Positions 1 through 10,081 are shown, numbered from the stretch's first letter. The stretch: 64,000 nt of DNA from Candidatus Stoquefichus massiliensis AP9 (GCF_000455285.1 NZ_HG005293.1:5195-69194), one strand, 5' to 3'. The notes: generated from the letters alone by a model not told the origin. Program-made: numbers and translations.

Positions 1-1
1 T

Positions 2-1717
<1,716 letters not shown>

Positions 1718-1776
1718 TTATTTTTTTACACACATTTTATTTTCCCCAATTTTCATAAACAATATACATTTTATTG

Positions 1777-1804
1777 TTGTTGTTTTGTTATTTTTCCTTA
1801 TAAT
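1777..1804 (+). promoter_or_regulatory. Promoter of the two-component operon
   Basis: TTGTTG, a 16-base spacer and a perfect TATAAT, followed by GGAGG and the ATG at 1826. Confidence 0.55.
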
Positions 1805-1825
1805 AAGAATGAAGGAGGATGAACA

Positions 1826-2521
1826 ATGAATATACCTCATATCCTCGTCGTTGATGACGAAAAAGAAATCACTGATTTAATAGAAATTTATTTAACTCAA
1901 GAAGGTTATCAAGTTGAAAAAAGATACAATGCATTAACACTTCTTGATGATATTCAAAATCATCATATTGATCTTGTTATTTTGGATGTGATGATGCCTG
2001 AAATAGATGGTATCCAAGCATTAAAAATGATTCGAGAAAAATATAATATTCCTGTTATTATTGTTTCTGCAAAGACTGCCGATTCAGATAAAATCAATGG
2101 ATTAACAACAGGAGCCGATGATTATATTAGCAAACCCTTCAATGCTATGGAATTAGTTGCAAGAGTTAAAACACAAATTCGTAGAGCACAAGTTTACAAT
2201 AAACCTGTCCATGATTCTTCATATATTATTGAAGCTACCGATCTCATCATTGATACTCAAAAGAAATTAGTGACTTTAGATGGTGTTCCACTTGCCCTTA
2301 CAAGGATTGAATATAATATTCTTGTATTATTGGCTAGCGCACCAGGAACTGTATTCTCAATAGAAGATATCTTTGAAAAGATATGGCATGAAAAATCAAC
2401 GAATTCTAATAATACAATTATGGTCCATATTAGAAAATTAAGAGAAAAAATAGAAAGACAGCCTAGAAATCCTAGACATATTAAAACTGTTTGGGGTATA
2501 GGCTATAAATTTGATTTATGA
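1826..2521 (+). CDS. OmpR/VanR-family response regulator
   Basis: A DNA-binding response regulator of 231 residues. The receiver domain (about 1-120) has the acidic pair D10-D11, the phosphoacceptor D54 in VILDVMMP and the lysine of SKPF. A winged-helix OmpR-type domain fills the rest, ending in the typical GIGYKF. Its stop overlaps the start of the histidine kinase gene (ATGA-type junction), so the two form a coupled pair. The closest style is VanR-like regulators of cell-envelope genes; the signal and targets cannot be read from the sequence. Confidence 0.9.
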   Translation: MNIPHILVVDDEKEITDLIEIYLTQEGYQVEKRYNALTLLDDIQNHHIDLVILDVMMPEIDGIQALKMIREKYNIPVIIVSAKTADSDKINGLTTGADDYISKPFNAMELVARVKTQIRRAQVYNKPVHDSSYIIEATDLIIDTQKKLVTLDGVPLALTRIEYNILVLLASAPGTVFSIEDIFEKIWHEKSTNSNNTIMVHIRKLREKIERQPRNPRHIKTVWGIGYKFDL

Positions 2522-3642
2522 TGAATAAATTGAGAAGATTGTTTATGAGCAGTTTTCGTTGGAGACTGCTCATAAACCTCATTATTTCTTATATTATGAC
2601 TTTTTTGGTTTATAGTGCGATGGTTATTATTTTAGAAAGCTTTGATATTTTTGGTATGTCTATTGAGATAAAATATTTCATTTCTTTCATTATTTCTTTA
2701 TTTATATTTTTAATTATCTTTTTTGATTTAATGAATATTACACTTAAATATCTAAAAGTATTAAGTCATACAATCCAAGAAGTAACAGCTGGTGATTATC
2801 ATGTCGAAGCTCCTATTGAGTATGATGATGAATTAGGCTTATTAGCAGCAAATATCAATGCCTTAGCAAAGACACTTAATGACAAAGAAAAAGAAAGCGA
2901 AATATTAAAAGAAAATGAAAGACTTGCTTTTGATGCTGAAAGAAATGCTGAAAAACAAAAGAATGATTTAATTACAAATGTTGCTCATGATTTAAGAACA
3001 CCTTTAACAACAATTGTAGGGTACTTAGAATTAATAAAAAATAATAGTCAATTATCTAAAGAAGATATTCAAAAGTATTCTACTGTTGCTTATGAGAAAT
3101 CAAAAAGATTACAATCAATGATGGACGATTTATTTGAATTTACAAGTTTAGATCAAGCTAATGTAAAAATTCATATGACGACATTAAATATATCTGAATT
3201 ATTATTACAGATGATAGATGAATTTTATCCTACTTTTCAAGAACATCAGTTAACTCCAGTTGTAAAGATTAGTCAGCCCAATCTCTATATCAAAGGAGAT
3301 GGACAATTAATTGCAAGAGTATTTGATAATCTTTTGTCTAATGCTATTAAATATGGTGAAGATAATCATGAAATTAAGATAGAAGTCTTGAATGATCATG
3401 AGAATATTACAATTAAGATTATGAACTATGGCAATCCTATTGCCCAAGAAGATTTACCTTATATTTTTGATAAGTTTTATCGTACTGATTCTTCTCGTTC
3501 TTCTGCAACTGGTGGAACTGGACTAGGTCTAGCTATTGCTAAAAATATTGTTCACATTCATAATGGTCAAATTTTTGCAACAAGTCATAAGGAAAAAACA
3601 ACATTTGTCGTTGTTCTAAAAAGAATACATATACAAGAATAA
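2518..3642 (+). CDS. VanS-like sensor histidine kinase
   Basis: A membrane sensor kinase of 374 residues. Two hydrophobic segments lie at about residues 15-38 and 52-72 with almost no extracellular loop. A HAMP-like linker with coiled-coil character follows, then HisKA with H157 in NVAHDLRTP and an HATPase domain with N-, D- and G-box motifs (NLLSNAIKYG, GTGLGLAIAK). The start ATG at 2518 overlaps the upstream TGA, and a second in-frame ATG follows at 2521. No clear ribosome site is present, so translation is probably coupled to the regulator gene. A strong inverted repeat lies just inside the coding start. Confidence 0.88.
   Translation: MMNKLRRLFMSSFRWRLLINLIISYIMTFLVYSAMVIILESFDIFGMSIEIKYFISFIISLFIFLIIFFDLMNITLKYLKVLSHTIQEVTAGDYHVEAPIEYDDELGLLAANINALAKTLNDKEKESEILKENERLAFDAERNAEKQKNDLITNVAHDLRTPLTTIVGYLELIKNNSQLSKEDIQKYSTVAYEKSKRLQSMMDDLFEFTSLDQANVKIHMTTLNISELLLQMIDEFYPTFQEHQLTPVVKISQPNLYIKGDGQLIARVFDNLLSNAIKYGEDNHEIKIEVLNDHENITIKIMNYGNPIAQEDLPYIFDKFYRTDSSRSSATGGTGLGLAIAKNIVHIHNGQIFATSHKEKTTFVVVLKRIHIQE
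2541..2577. repeat. 12-bp perfect inverted repeat inside the kinase gene
   Basis: GTTTATGAGCAG (2541-2552) and CTGCTCATAAAC (2566-2577) pair perfectly around a 13-base loop. It lies 23 bases into the histidine kinase gene and could form a hairpin in the mRNA or a protein-binding site. Confidence 0.7.
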
Positions 3643-3673
3643 ACTAAATTCTAAATGATATTATACTTTTATT

Positions 3674-3702
3674 CTCATGATGATAATCATCATGAGTTTT
3701 TT
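3674..3702 (+). terminator. Terminator after the two-component pair
   Basis: CTCATGATGA pairs with TCATCATGAG around TAA and is followed by six Ts. Confidence 0.85.
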
Positions 3703-3746
3703 AGATATTTATATAAAAGACTGCGATTTATAACACGAAACATAAA

Positions 3747-3783
3747 GAGGATAAAGCAGAAATACATAATTTGCTTTATCCTC
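3747..3783 (-). terminator. Terminator of the rubredoxin/ferredoxin genes
   Basis: A perfect 12-base stem (GAGGATAAAGCA with TGCTTTATCCTC) around a 13-base loop. The minus-strand T-run after it is short (TTTAT), so termination strength is uncertain. Confidence 0.6.
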
Positions 3784-3814
3784 AAGAATGATATACTTAA
3801 CAAATTATTACTTT

Positions 3815-4312
3815 TTAATCATTCACTGGTAATAACTTCACTAATTCTTTTGCCATCTTTTTTATATTTTCATCATCCACAGTCTCTATAATCATCTGCA
3901 ATAAAGTATGTGTATTTTGACTTTGAGGCAACATATATCCAGCTTCTCTTGCTAGATCTTCTGCCATAACACGATTTGATGTTTCAATGGCTTGTGCTAA
4001 TTGCATGATGATTGGATCTTGCTGATGTTGTTTGAGATAGCGCATAGCTGATTCTTGTTTTGACTTACTGCTTATTAAGCGATGTAAATCATCAATCATA
4101 GCTGGTTCTTTAACTTGTTGAGCAGGATATTCATATGGAACTAATGACAATGCATGTGATGGACAAGATTGTACACACATGCCACACCCAATACATTTTG
4201 TTGCGTCAATCTGACCATTTTCTGTATCACTAGCACCTGTCGGACATACATATAAACATAAACAGTCTTTTGTGCATAATCTAATATTTCTAATTGCTCT
4301 CATTTTTTTCAT
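3815..4312 (-). CDS. Di-cluster 4Fe-4S ferredoxin-like protein
   Basis: A cytoplasmic electron carrier of 165 residues. The second cluster motif is the standard CIGCGMCVQSCP. The first, CTKDCLCLYVCP near residues 13-24, has the unusual spacing C-x3-C-x-C-x3-C. After about residue 60 there is a helical tail with no recognised motif. It overlaps the double-rubredoxin gene by four bases, so the two products are probably made together and may exchange electrons. The exact redox partner is unknown. Confidence 0.8.
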   Translation of the reverse strand: MKKMRAIRNIRLCTKDCLCLYVCPTGASDTENGQIDATKCIGCGMCVQSCPSHALSLVPYEYPAQQVKEPAMIDDLHRLISSKSKQESAMRYLKQHQQDPIIMQLAQAIETSNRVMAEDLAREAGYMLPQSQNTHTLLQMIIETVDDENIKKMAKELVKLLPVND

Positions 4313-4947
4313 AATACATACCCTCTTTTCACTTCATGTATTTTTAGACTTGGAACTTTACACACAGGGCAGATTTCTGGAACATGAGCACCAATATAGA
4401 TGAAACCACATATTTCACAGACAAAAACTTTTGTATCTTTTGTAAGATTTTCTTTTTCTTGCTGATATCTTTCTATAAGAGAAGCTATCATATTGGTTGA
4501 TTTTTCACTCCATACTATTGCTCTTTTGGCACCACGATCTTTCATTTGATCTGCCATTTCATGAGCCAATGGATAATGATGACTTAAGTCTTTGTCAACA
4601 TCAGATTGAATATCTGATAGCGCTTGAGTTGGCAAATCTTCTTCTAAGTTTTGATAATATTCAGATAGTTTTAAGAAAAGGTCTTGTTCATGTTCGAGAT
4701 ATTGTTTTTCACAACCCTTAGCCAAATTTGATAATATGATACTGATTTCTTTTGTTGTCCAATTTTTGTTGACTTCTTCTCTTTTGAGAACATCTTTCTG
4801 TTGCGACTTCTCTTTCTTAAAAGCACTTTTCGGTGCTTTACACAATGGACAAACCCAATCACTGGAGAGTTCATCCCATAAGACTAATGGATTCACTTGA
4901 TCTTCATCATAAACAAATCCACACACTTGACATACATATTTTGCCAT
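4309..4947 (-). CDS. Rubredoxin - helical domain - rubredoxin-like protein
   Basis: 212 residues with three parts. Residues 1-45 are a full rubredoxin (CQVCGFVYDED then CPLCKAP). A helical middle of about residues 65-165 has the size and place of a rubrerythrin domain. The C-terminus is a short rubrerythrin-type rubredoxin (CEICGFIY then CPVCKVP). The middle has WSEKSTNMIASL where a rubrerythrin would have an E-x2-H ligand pair, so the diiron site looks lost. A role in peroxide or oxygen defence is inferred from the neighbours. The ATG at 4947 follows GGAGG. Confidence 0.8.
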   Translation of the reverse strand: MAKYVCQVCGFVYDEDQVNPLVLWDELSSDWVCPLCKAPKSAFKKEKSQQKDVLKREEVNKNWTTKEISIILSNLAKGCEKQYLEHEQDLFLKLSEYYQNLEEDLPTQALSDIQSDVDKDLSHHYPLAHEMADQMKDRGAKRAIVWSEKSTNMIASLIERYQQEKENLTKDTKVFVCEICGFIYIGAHVPEICPVCKVPSLKIHEVKRGYVL

Positions 4948-5008
4948 ATATTTTCCTCCTTATGGACGGTTATGTAATCGCTTACTTTTTATTGCAAAAA
5001 TGAAGAAC

Positions 5009-5644
5009 CTATGAAAGGTTCTCTATTTTGTGAAAATGACTAGCATCTACTTTACATATAGGACAAATATATCCTTCAGGTAAAGTTTCACCTTCATAAA
5101 TAAAACCACAAACATCACAGCGCCATCCCGTCTTATCTTTTACTTCAACATAAGATGGTGCACTTTTTGGTGTTGTTCCATTCTTTTTTTCATGATAAGC
5201 TGCATAAGTCAAAACAGTTCCTTCTTCAAGAACTTTAGTATCCTGCACTTCACAAATAAACATAAGATGTGTTCCAACATCTACAGTTTTGTTCACTTTA
5301 CAAACAAACATAGCAGCACTTTCCTGTGTTAAATATTTCACACCATTTTGATCTTCTTCATAATCAATACCTTCAAACTTATTAACATCTTTTCCACATT
5401 GAAATCCAAATTGACGAATTGTATCCATTGAAACTTTTTCAAGTAACACACTGACATTTAAAACACCACTCTTTTGAATTAACTGCGTTGTATAATTTTC
5501 CTTATTTAATGTTACACAAACCTGTGATGGTTCTGATGTCACTTGTGTCATAGTATTAATAACACAACCGCTTTCATGATTATGATCTTTTGATGTTACA
5601 ATATATAATCCATATGATAATTTAAAAAACGCCTTTGTATCCAT
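5009..5644 (-). CDS. Flavin reductase-rubredoxin fusion (high-molecular-weight rubredoxin)
   Basis: 211 residues. An FMN-binding split-barrel flavin reductase domain (about 1-160) is joined to a C-terminal rubredoxin (CDVCGFIYEG then CPICKVD). The same architecture is known from Moorella Hrb, which passes electrons from NAD(P)H to flavodiiron oxygen reductases. No flavodiiron gene is visible in this window. The GGAGG site precedes the ATG at 5644. A Fur/PerR-like palindrome overlaps its likely promoter. A weak hairpin (AGAACCT/AGGTTCT) overlaps the stop codon, so read-through into the next gene is plausible. Confidence 0.87.
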   Translation of the reverse strand: MDTKAFFKLSYGLYIVTSKDHNHESGCVINTMTQVTSEPSQVCVTLNKENYTTQLIQKSGVLNVSVLLEKVSMDTIRQFGFQCGKDVNKFEGIDYEEDQNGVKYLTQESAAMFVCKVNKTVDVGTHLMFICEVQDTKVLEEGTVLTYAAYHEKKNGTTPKSAPSYVEVKDKTGWRCDVCGFIYEGETLPEGYICPICKVDASHFHKIENLS

Positions 5645-5687
5645 AACAATATCCTCCTATTGATAGTATAGCACAAATTCCTAAATA

Positions 5688-5710
5688 TAAATAGTAATTA
5701 TTACTATTTA
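5688..5710. promoter_or_regulatory. PerR/Fur-like palindrome
   Basis: Eleven-base arms, TAAATAGTAAT and ATTACTATTTA, are perfect around a single T. The inner 7-1-7 core TAGTAAT-T-ATTACTA matches five of seven positions per arm of the Bacillus PerR box. It lies about 20 bases upstream of a TATACT -10 box for the flavin reductase-rubredoxin gene and could also act on the divergent aminotransferase. The regulator's identity is inferred. Confidence 0.6.
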
Positions 5711-5807
5711 GTGATATTTTTACAATTTTATTGATTAGAGATTGCAATTTATAGTATGAAAGAGTAAAATATCTTCAATTAATAACAAAACAAGAGAGGG
5801 ATATAGC

Positions 5808-7088
5808 ATGAAAGCATATCAAGATATGAATCGTGAAGAATTAATGTCTTTACATACTGATTTATCAAAGCAATACAACAATATAAAATCATTAGGTTTA
5901 AATTTAAACATGGCTAGGGGAAAGCCAGATTTTGCACAAACAGAATTATCTTTAGCTATCTTAGATATTGTCAATAGTCATTATGATTTTGGAGAGAAAA
6001 TGGAATATTGTAATTATGGGATTTTAGATGGTATTCCAGAAGCAAAAGAATTTTTTGCAGAAATTCTTGAAACAACACCAGAGCATATGATTATTTATGG
6101 TAATTCTAGTTTAACAATTATGTTTGATCAAATTAGCCGTGGCTATACACATGGTTATTTAGGAAATACGCCTTGGTGTCAACTTGAAAAAGTTAAATTC
6201 TTGTGTCCTGTTCCAGGATATGACCGCCATTTTGCGATTACAGAGCACTTTGGAATTGAAATGATTAATATCCCTCTTTATGAAGATGGTCCAGATATGG
6301 ATATGATTGAAAAACTTGTAAATAATGATGAATGCATTAAAGGTATCTGGTGTGTGCCTCAATATTCTAATCCTAGTGGTATTATATATTCCGATGAAGT
6401 TGTGAAAAGATTTTCACAATTACAGCCAGCCGCAAAAGATTTTAGATTATTTTGGGATAATGCATATATTGTTCATCATTTATATGATGAACATAAACAA
6501 GTTCTCAATATTTTAAGTGAGTGTGAAAAAAATGATAATGCTGATATTGTTTTCGAGTTCTGTTCAACTTCAAAAATCACATTACCAGGAGCTGGAGTTG
6601 CTGCTTTGGCAACATCACTTGCTAATAAGAAAGATATCTTATCTCACATGTCTATTCAATGTATTGGACATGATAAGTTAAATCAATTAAGACACATTGA
6701 ATATTTTAATAAAGTTGAAAATCTTGATATTCATATGCAAAAACAAGCTGCTTTACTTAGACCTAAATTTGAAGCTGTACTCGATATTTTTAATAAAGAA
6801 TTAAATGGTCTTGGTATTGGTCAGTGGACAAAACCTTTAGGTGGATATTTTATTACTTTTGAGTCATTGCATAATTGTGCTAAAGATATTATTGAAAAAT
6901 GTAAAGAAGCAGGAACAATCTTAACAAGTGCTGGAGCACCTTTCCCTTATGGTAAAGATCCATTAGATTCAACTATTCGTATTGCCCCTTCTTACCCAAC
7001 ACTAGAGGAACTTAAACAAGCAACTGAATTATTTACATTATGTGTAAAACTTGTAAGTGTTGAAAAATTATTAAGTCAAATGAATTAA
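5808..7088 (+). CDS. PLP-dependent aspartate aminotransferase (subgroup I-gamma/AspT type)
   Basis: 426 residues, fold-type I aminotransferase. The N-terminus with NMARGKPDF and the PLP-lysine region FCSTSKITLPGAGVA are typical of the AspT-like family, which interconverts aspartate/2-oxoglutarate and oxaloacetate/glutamate. The substrate is a family inference. A good GAGAGGG site precedes the ATG at 5808. The gene is followed by a strong terminator and stands alone. Confidence 0.85.
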   Translation: MKAYQDMNREELMSLHTDLSKQYNNIKSLGLNLNMARGKPDFAQTELSLAILDIVNSHYDFGEKMEYCNYGILDGIPEAKEFFAEILETTPEHMIIYGNSSLTIMFDQISRGYTHGYLGNTPWCQLEKVKFLCPVPGYDRHFAITEHFGIEMINIPLYEDGPDMDMIEKLVNNDECIKGIWCVPQYSNPSGIIYSDEVVKRFSQLQPAAKDFRLFWDNAYIVHHLYDEHKQVLNILSECEKNDNADIVFEFCSTSKITLPGAGVAALATSLANKKDILSHMSIQCIGHDKLNQLRHIEYFNKVENLDIHMQKQAALLRPKFEAVLDIFNKELNGLGIGQWTKPLGGYFITFESLHNCAKDIIEKCKEAGTILTSAGAPFPYGKDPLDSTIRIAPSYPTLEELKQATELFTLCVKLVSVEKLLSQMN

Positions 7089-7090
7089 AA

Positions 7091-7111
7091 GAGCCACGTG
7101 GCTCTTTTTTT
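7091..7111 (+). terminator. Terminator after the aminotransferase gene
   Basis: GAGCCAC pairs with GTGGCTC and is followed by seven Ts. Confidence 0.9.
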
Positions 7112-7227
7112 GTGAATAAAACATATTTTTGAGGTATACTATAATACAAAGAACGTATATAATAAATAAGTACTTAGATAAGAGTTTTTGATATAGAAAA
7201 AAAATTTAGTTTTTTTATTAAAAAATA

Positions 7228-7256
7228 TTGACTAATATCTAAAAACTTGTTATATT
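7228..7256 (+). promoter_or_regulatory. tRNA operon promoter
   Basis: TTGACT, a 17-base spacer and TATATT, 17 bases before the first tRNA. Confidence 0.75.
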
Positions 7257-7272
7257 ATATGAGCATGATTAT

Positions 7273-7348
7273 TGGGATATAGCCAAGCGGTAAGGCAACA
7301 GACTTTGACTCTGTCATCTCCCTGGTTCGAATCCAGGTATCCCAGCCA
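7273..7348 (+). tRNA. tRNA-Gln (UUG)
   Basis: The acceptor TGGGATA pairs with TATCCCA, the anticodon loop is CTTTGAC, and G plus CCA is encoded at the 3' end. First gene of the nine-tRNA cluster. Confidence 0.95.
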
Positions 7349-7353
7349 TGTAT

Positions 7354-7429
7354 GGAGGTTTAGCTCAGTTGGGAGAGCATCTGCCTTACAAGCAGAGGGT
7401 CAGCGGTTCGAGCCCGTTAACCTCCACCA
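7354..7429 (+). tRNA. tRNA-Val (UAC)
   Basis: The acceptor GGAGGTT pairs with AACCTCC, the anticodon loop reads TAC, and ACCA is encoded. Confidence 0.95.
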
Positions 7430-7432
7430 TTT

Positions 7433-7508
<76 letters not shown>

Positions 7509-7516
7509 TGTTTCTT

Positions 7517-7600
7517 GGGGAGGTAGCGAAGTGGCTAAACGCGGCTGACTGTAACTCAGTTCCTTTCGGTTCGGTGGTTCGAATCCGCCCCTCCCCACCA
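7517..7600 (+). tRNA. tRNA-Tyr (GUA)
   Basis: 84 bases with the long variable arm of a class II tRNA. The acceptor GGGGAGG pairs with CCTCCCC, the anticodon is GTA, and CCA is encoded. Confidence 0.95.
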
Positions 7601-7606
7601 TTTCAA

Positions 7607-7682
7607 GACCCGCTAGCTCAGTCGGTAGAGCATCTGACTTTTAATCAGAGGGTCAGGCGTTCGAGTCGCCTGCGGGTCACCA
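7607..7682 (+). tRNA. tRNA-Lys (UUU)
   Basis: The acceptor GACCCGC pairs with GCGGGTC, the anticodon loop CTTTTAA reads TTT, and CCA is encoded. Confidence 0.95.
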
Positions 7683-7696
7683 TTTTAATCGCATAT

Positions 7697-7785
7697 GCCC
7701 AGGTGGCGAAATTGGTAGACGCACAGGACTTAAAATCCTGCGGACCTTAAAATCCGTGCCGGTTCGACTCCGGCCCTGGGCACCA
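7697..7785 (+). tRNA. tRNA-Leu (UAA)
   Basis: 89 bases with a long variable arm. The acceptor GCCCAGG pairs with CCTGGGC, the anticodon is TAA, and CCA is encoded. Confidence 0.95.
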
Positions 7786-7792
7786 ATCTTAT

Positions 7793-7866
7793 GCGGGTGT
7801 AGTTCAATGGTAGAACTTCAGCCTTCCAAGCTGACTACGTGGGTTCGATTCCCATCACCCGCTCCA
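7793..7866 (+). tRNA. tRNA-Gly (UCC)
   Basis: The acceptor GCGGGTG pairs with CACCCGC, the anticodon loop CTTCCAA reads TCC, and CCA is encoded. Confidence 0.95.
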
Positions 7867-7873
7867 TTGATTC

Positions 7874-7949
7874 GCTTGAATAGCTCAGTTGGTAGAGCAA
7901 TCGGCTGTTAACCGATCGGTCGTAGGTTCGAGTCCTACTTCAAGCGCCA
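7874..7949 (+). tRNA. tRNA-Asn (GUU)
   Basis: The acceptor GCTTGAA pairs with TTCAAGC, the discriminator is G, the anticodon is GTT, and CCA is encoded. Confidence 0.95.
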
Positions 7950-7956
7950 TTTTTAT

Positions 7957-8032
7957 GGCCTGTTGGAGAAACGGTTAACTCACATGCCTTTCACGCATGC
8001 ATTCACGGGTTCGAATCCCGTACAGGTCACCA
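7957..8032 (+). tRNA. tRNA-Glu (UUC)
   Basis: The acceptor GGCCTGT pairs with ACAGGTC (one G-U pair), the anticodon loop CTTTCAC reads TTC, and CCA is encoded. Last gene of the cluster. Confidence 0.95.
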
Positions 8033-8043
8033 ATTGACATTAA

Positions 8044-8068
8044 CTAACACATATGTGTTAGTTTTTTT
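8044..8068 (+). terminator. Terminator of the tRNA operon
   Basis: CTAACACAT pairs with ATGTGTTAG and is followed by seven Ts. Confidence 0.9.
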
Positions 8069-8076
8069 GACTTAAA

Positions 8077-8100
8077 AAACTACTGTGTAAGTAGTTTTTT
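8077..8100 (-). terminator. Terminator of the oxidoreductase gene
   Basis: AAACTACT and AGTAGTTT flank a five-base loop with T-runs on both strands, so it can serve both directions. It lies just after the minus-strand gene that ends at 8103. Confidence 0.7.
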
Positions 8101-8102
8101 CT

Positions 8103-9104
8103 TCATATATTATGATATTTAACTTTTACCCAATTTCCAGTATCTTTAGATTCATCAATCGCTAAACCAATCGCACTTAACTGTGCAACTCGATACGCAT
8201 TCCCTAAACTTGGTTCTTGCCCAATAACATTATCCAAAAAAACTGATACTGTCTCTCTAACTGCTGGGTAATCAGCATATGGTTCTAATGGTAAACATGA
8301 TTCAACAAAGTCTTCGTGATTCGCTTTTGTGCCACTCACATAAGTCAACTCACCAGTGAAATAGTCAGCACGTATACATCCTTTTTCTCCTGTTAATTCA
8401 ACAACAATAGATTCTTTACCTTTTCTTCCCACATCAGCTTTAAATATTCCCCATACACCATTATAATCATATATACCAATACCTTGCGCTTGCATACGCC
8501 CTGATTCACCATTTCCTTCCAATAAGAAAACACGTTCAGGAACAGTCCCAATGATTCGATTAAGGACATCAACATACCAACATGACATACGATCAATCAA
8601 ACACAAATCAGCATCAGGATCCGCACCCCAATTGGCATGTAATGTTATTGTAACATCCTGCAATGCACCAATTATCCCCTTATCAATAAGTGATTTTATT
8701 CTTTGAAAAATAGGATGATATCCAAGTTCTAAATGTGCAAAAGAAAGACATTGTGCATTGATCAGTTGATCAATCATTATAGGCATTTGATGACGAACTA
8801 ATGAAATCGGTGGTTCATAGAACACAGGCACCTTTTTCTGTAAACAAGCCAACAGAATTTCCTGATGAACTTTGTCTGGCACCGCCATCATAACAGCATC
8901 AATATCAGCATTATCTAAAAGACTTTGATAATCATGATAAATGATTACTGATTCACCTAACATATGCTGTGCTTTTTTCTTTGTCTCCTCAGATGAAGCC
9001 GTTATTGCGACAACTTCAGCACGACTATCATATTCCAACGCAGGTAAATAAGCACTTTTCACCCATTTACCAAATCCAATCATACCAATCTTTATTTTTT
9101 CCAT
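8103..9104 (-). CDS. Gfo/Idh/MocA-family oxidoreductase
   Basis: 333 residues, an NAD(P)-dependent sugar-type dehydrogenase fold. The Rossmann motif GMIGFGKWVKSAYLPAL opens the protein, and a C-terminal alpha/beta dimerisation-substrate domain follows. The motif usually read as EKP, which carries the catalytic lysine, appears here as YEPPISL, so the lysine is missing. The enzyme may have a different chemistry or be a sensor-like paralogue. The ATG at 9104 follows GGAGG; the longer 27-codon extension lacks a ribosome site. An extended -10 (TGTTATAAT) lies just upstream. The AraC gene precedes it on the same strand, a pairing common for sugar or cell-wall catabolic modules. Confidence 0.8.
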   Translation of the reverse strand: MEKIKIGMIGFGKWVKSAYLPALEYDSRAEVVAITASSEETKKKAQHMLGESVIIYHDYQSLLDNADIDAVMMAVPDKVHQEILLACLQKKVPVFYEPPISLVRHQMPIMIDQLINAQCLSFAHLELGYHPIFQRIKSLIDKGIIGALQDVTITLHANWGADPDADLCLIDRMSCWYVDVLNRIIGTVPERVFLLEGNGESGRMQAQGIGIYDYNGVWGIFKADVGRKGKESIVVELTGEKGCIRADYFTGELTYVSGTKANHEDFVESCLPLEPYADYPAVRETVSVFLDNVIGQEPSLGNAYRVAQLSAIGLAIDESKDTGNWVKVKYHNI

Positions 9105-9178
9105 AAAATTTCCTCCATCTTCATTTGTTAAATTTATTATAACAAAGAGATATTTGAAAACTATATACAATTCTGCCA

Positions 9179-10081
9179 TCACATATGACTATTCTGCCAT
9201 TTTTCTCGATATCCCACTGGTGTATATCCCATATATTGACGAAAGACCTTCCCAAAATAACTATGATTAACAAATCCACAGGCATAACTGATTGACATAA
9301 TTGAATCATCGGTCGATATTAACAAGTCACATGCTTGATGTAATCTATAATCCAACAAATATTGCATAGGAGTCATATGTAAATCATCATGAAAAATTCT
9401 ATAACACTCTCTTTCACTGATATACACAGAGGTCGCAATATCACGGACCGTTATTTTCTCAGCATAGTGATCATGTATATATGATAACATTCCTTTGATC
9501 ATTGTATTTGTCTTATGATTATATATCTTTTTATCATTTTCTAAATGAACATCTTTAAATATATCAATCCAAATATGAGATAATATTTCTCTTAGCTTCA
9601 ATTCATAACCATAATCCGTTTCAGAGATTTGAAATGATTTCTGTAATAATGAAAGAATATTCTGATGAGAAGGATTTTTTGGATAAAAACCTAACATCTC
9701 AAGATAAGGATTATGAATGATGGGTAGAATGTATTTTTGACTTATGACATTTCCCATTTGACCACTTATGAAAACCGGATTAAATAAATGCAAGAGTGCG
9801 GTCGTTGCAGGTGCATGACCAGACACTCTTGCCATATGCAATACATTTGCATTGATAATCCCTGCTGATCCTGCAGGGAAAATCATTTTAAGATCGGGCG
9901 TATGATATTCAAACGTTCCTTGTTCAACATAAAATAATTCTATTTCTTTATGAAAATACCATGGACATATATATTTATCTAATTGTACATAAGAAGAGAT
10001 ATGTGGAAAATCTTCTGAAAATCCAGGTATAAATTCTTCTTGACTATTCTTTTTTAATTGAACTTCTTGAATATTTTCCAT
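9179..10081 (-). CDS. AraC-family transcriptional regulator
   Basis: 300 residues. The N-terminal cupin-like sensor domain (about 30-150) has the HKEIELFYVEQG motif. The C-terminal double helix-turn-helix (about 195-295) ends with ACGFVNHSYFGKVFRQYMGYTPVGYR, split across its second helix pair. It probably controls the oxidoreductase gene downstream. A possible TATAAA lies only a few bases before the ATG at 10081 and no ribosome site is visible, so the start is uncertain or the mRNA is nearly leaderless. Confidence 0.82.
   Translation of the reverse strand: MENIQEVQLKKNSQEEFIPGFSEDFPHISSYVQLDKYICPWYFHKEIELFYVEQGTFEYHTPDLKMIFPAGSAGIINANVLHMARVSGHAPATTALLHLFNPVFISGQMGNVISQKYILPIIHNPYLEMLGFYPKNPSHQNILSLLQKSFQISETDYGYELKLREILSHIWIDIFKDVHLENDKKIYNHKTNTMIKGMLSYIHDHYAEKITVRDIATSVYISERECYRIFHDDLHMTPMQYLLDYRLHQACDLLISTDDSIMSISYACGFVNHSYFGKVFRQYMGYTPVGYREKWQNSHM

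Noticed and set aside
3655-3891. 78-residue plus-strand ORF after the two-component genes
   Set aside because: It runs through two terminator hairpins and the end of the opposite ferredoxin gene and has no ribosome site.
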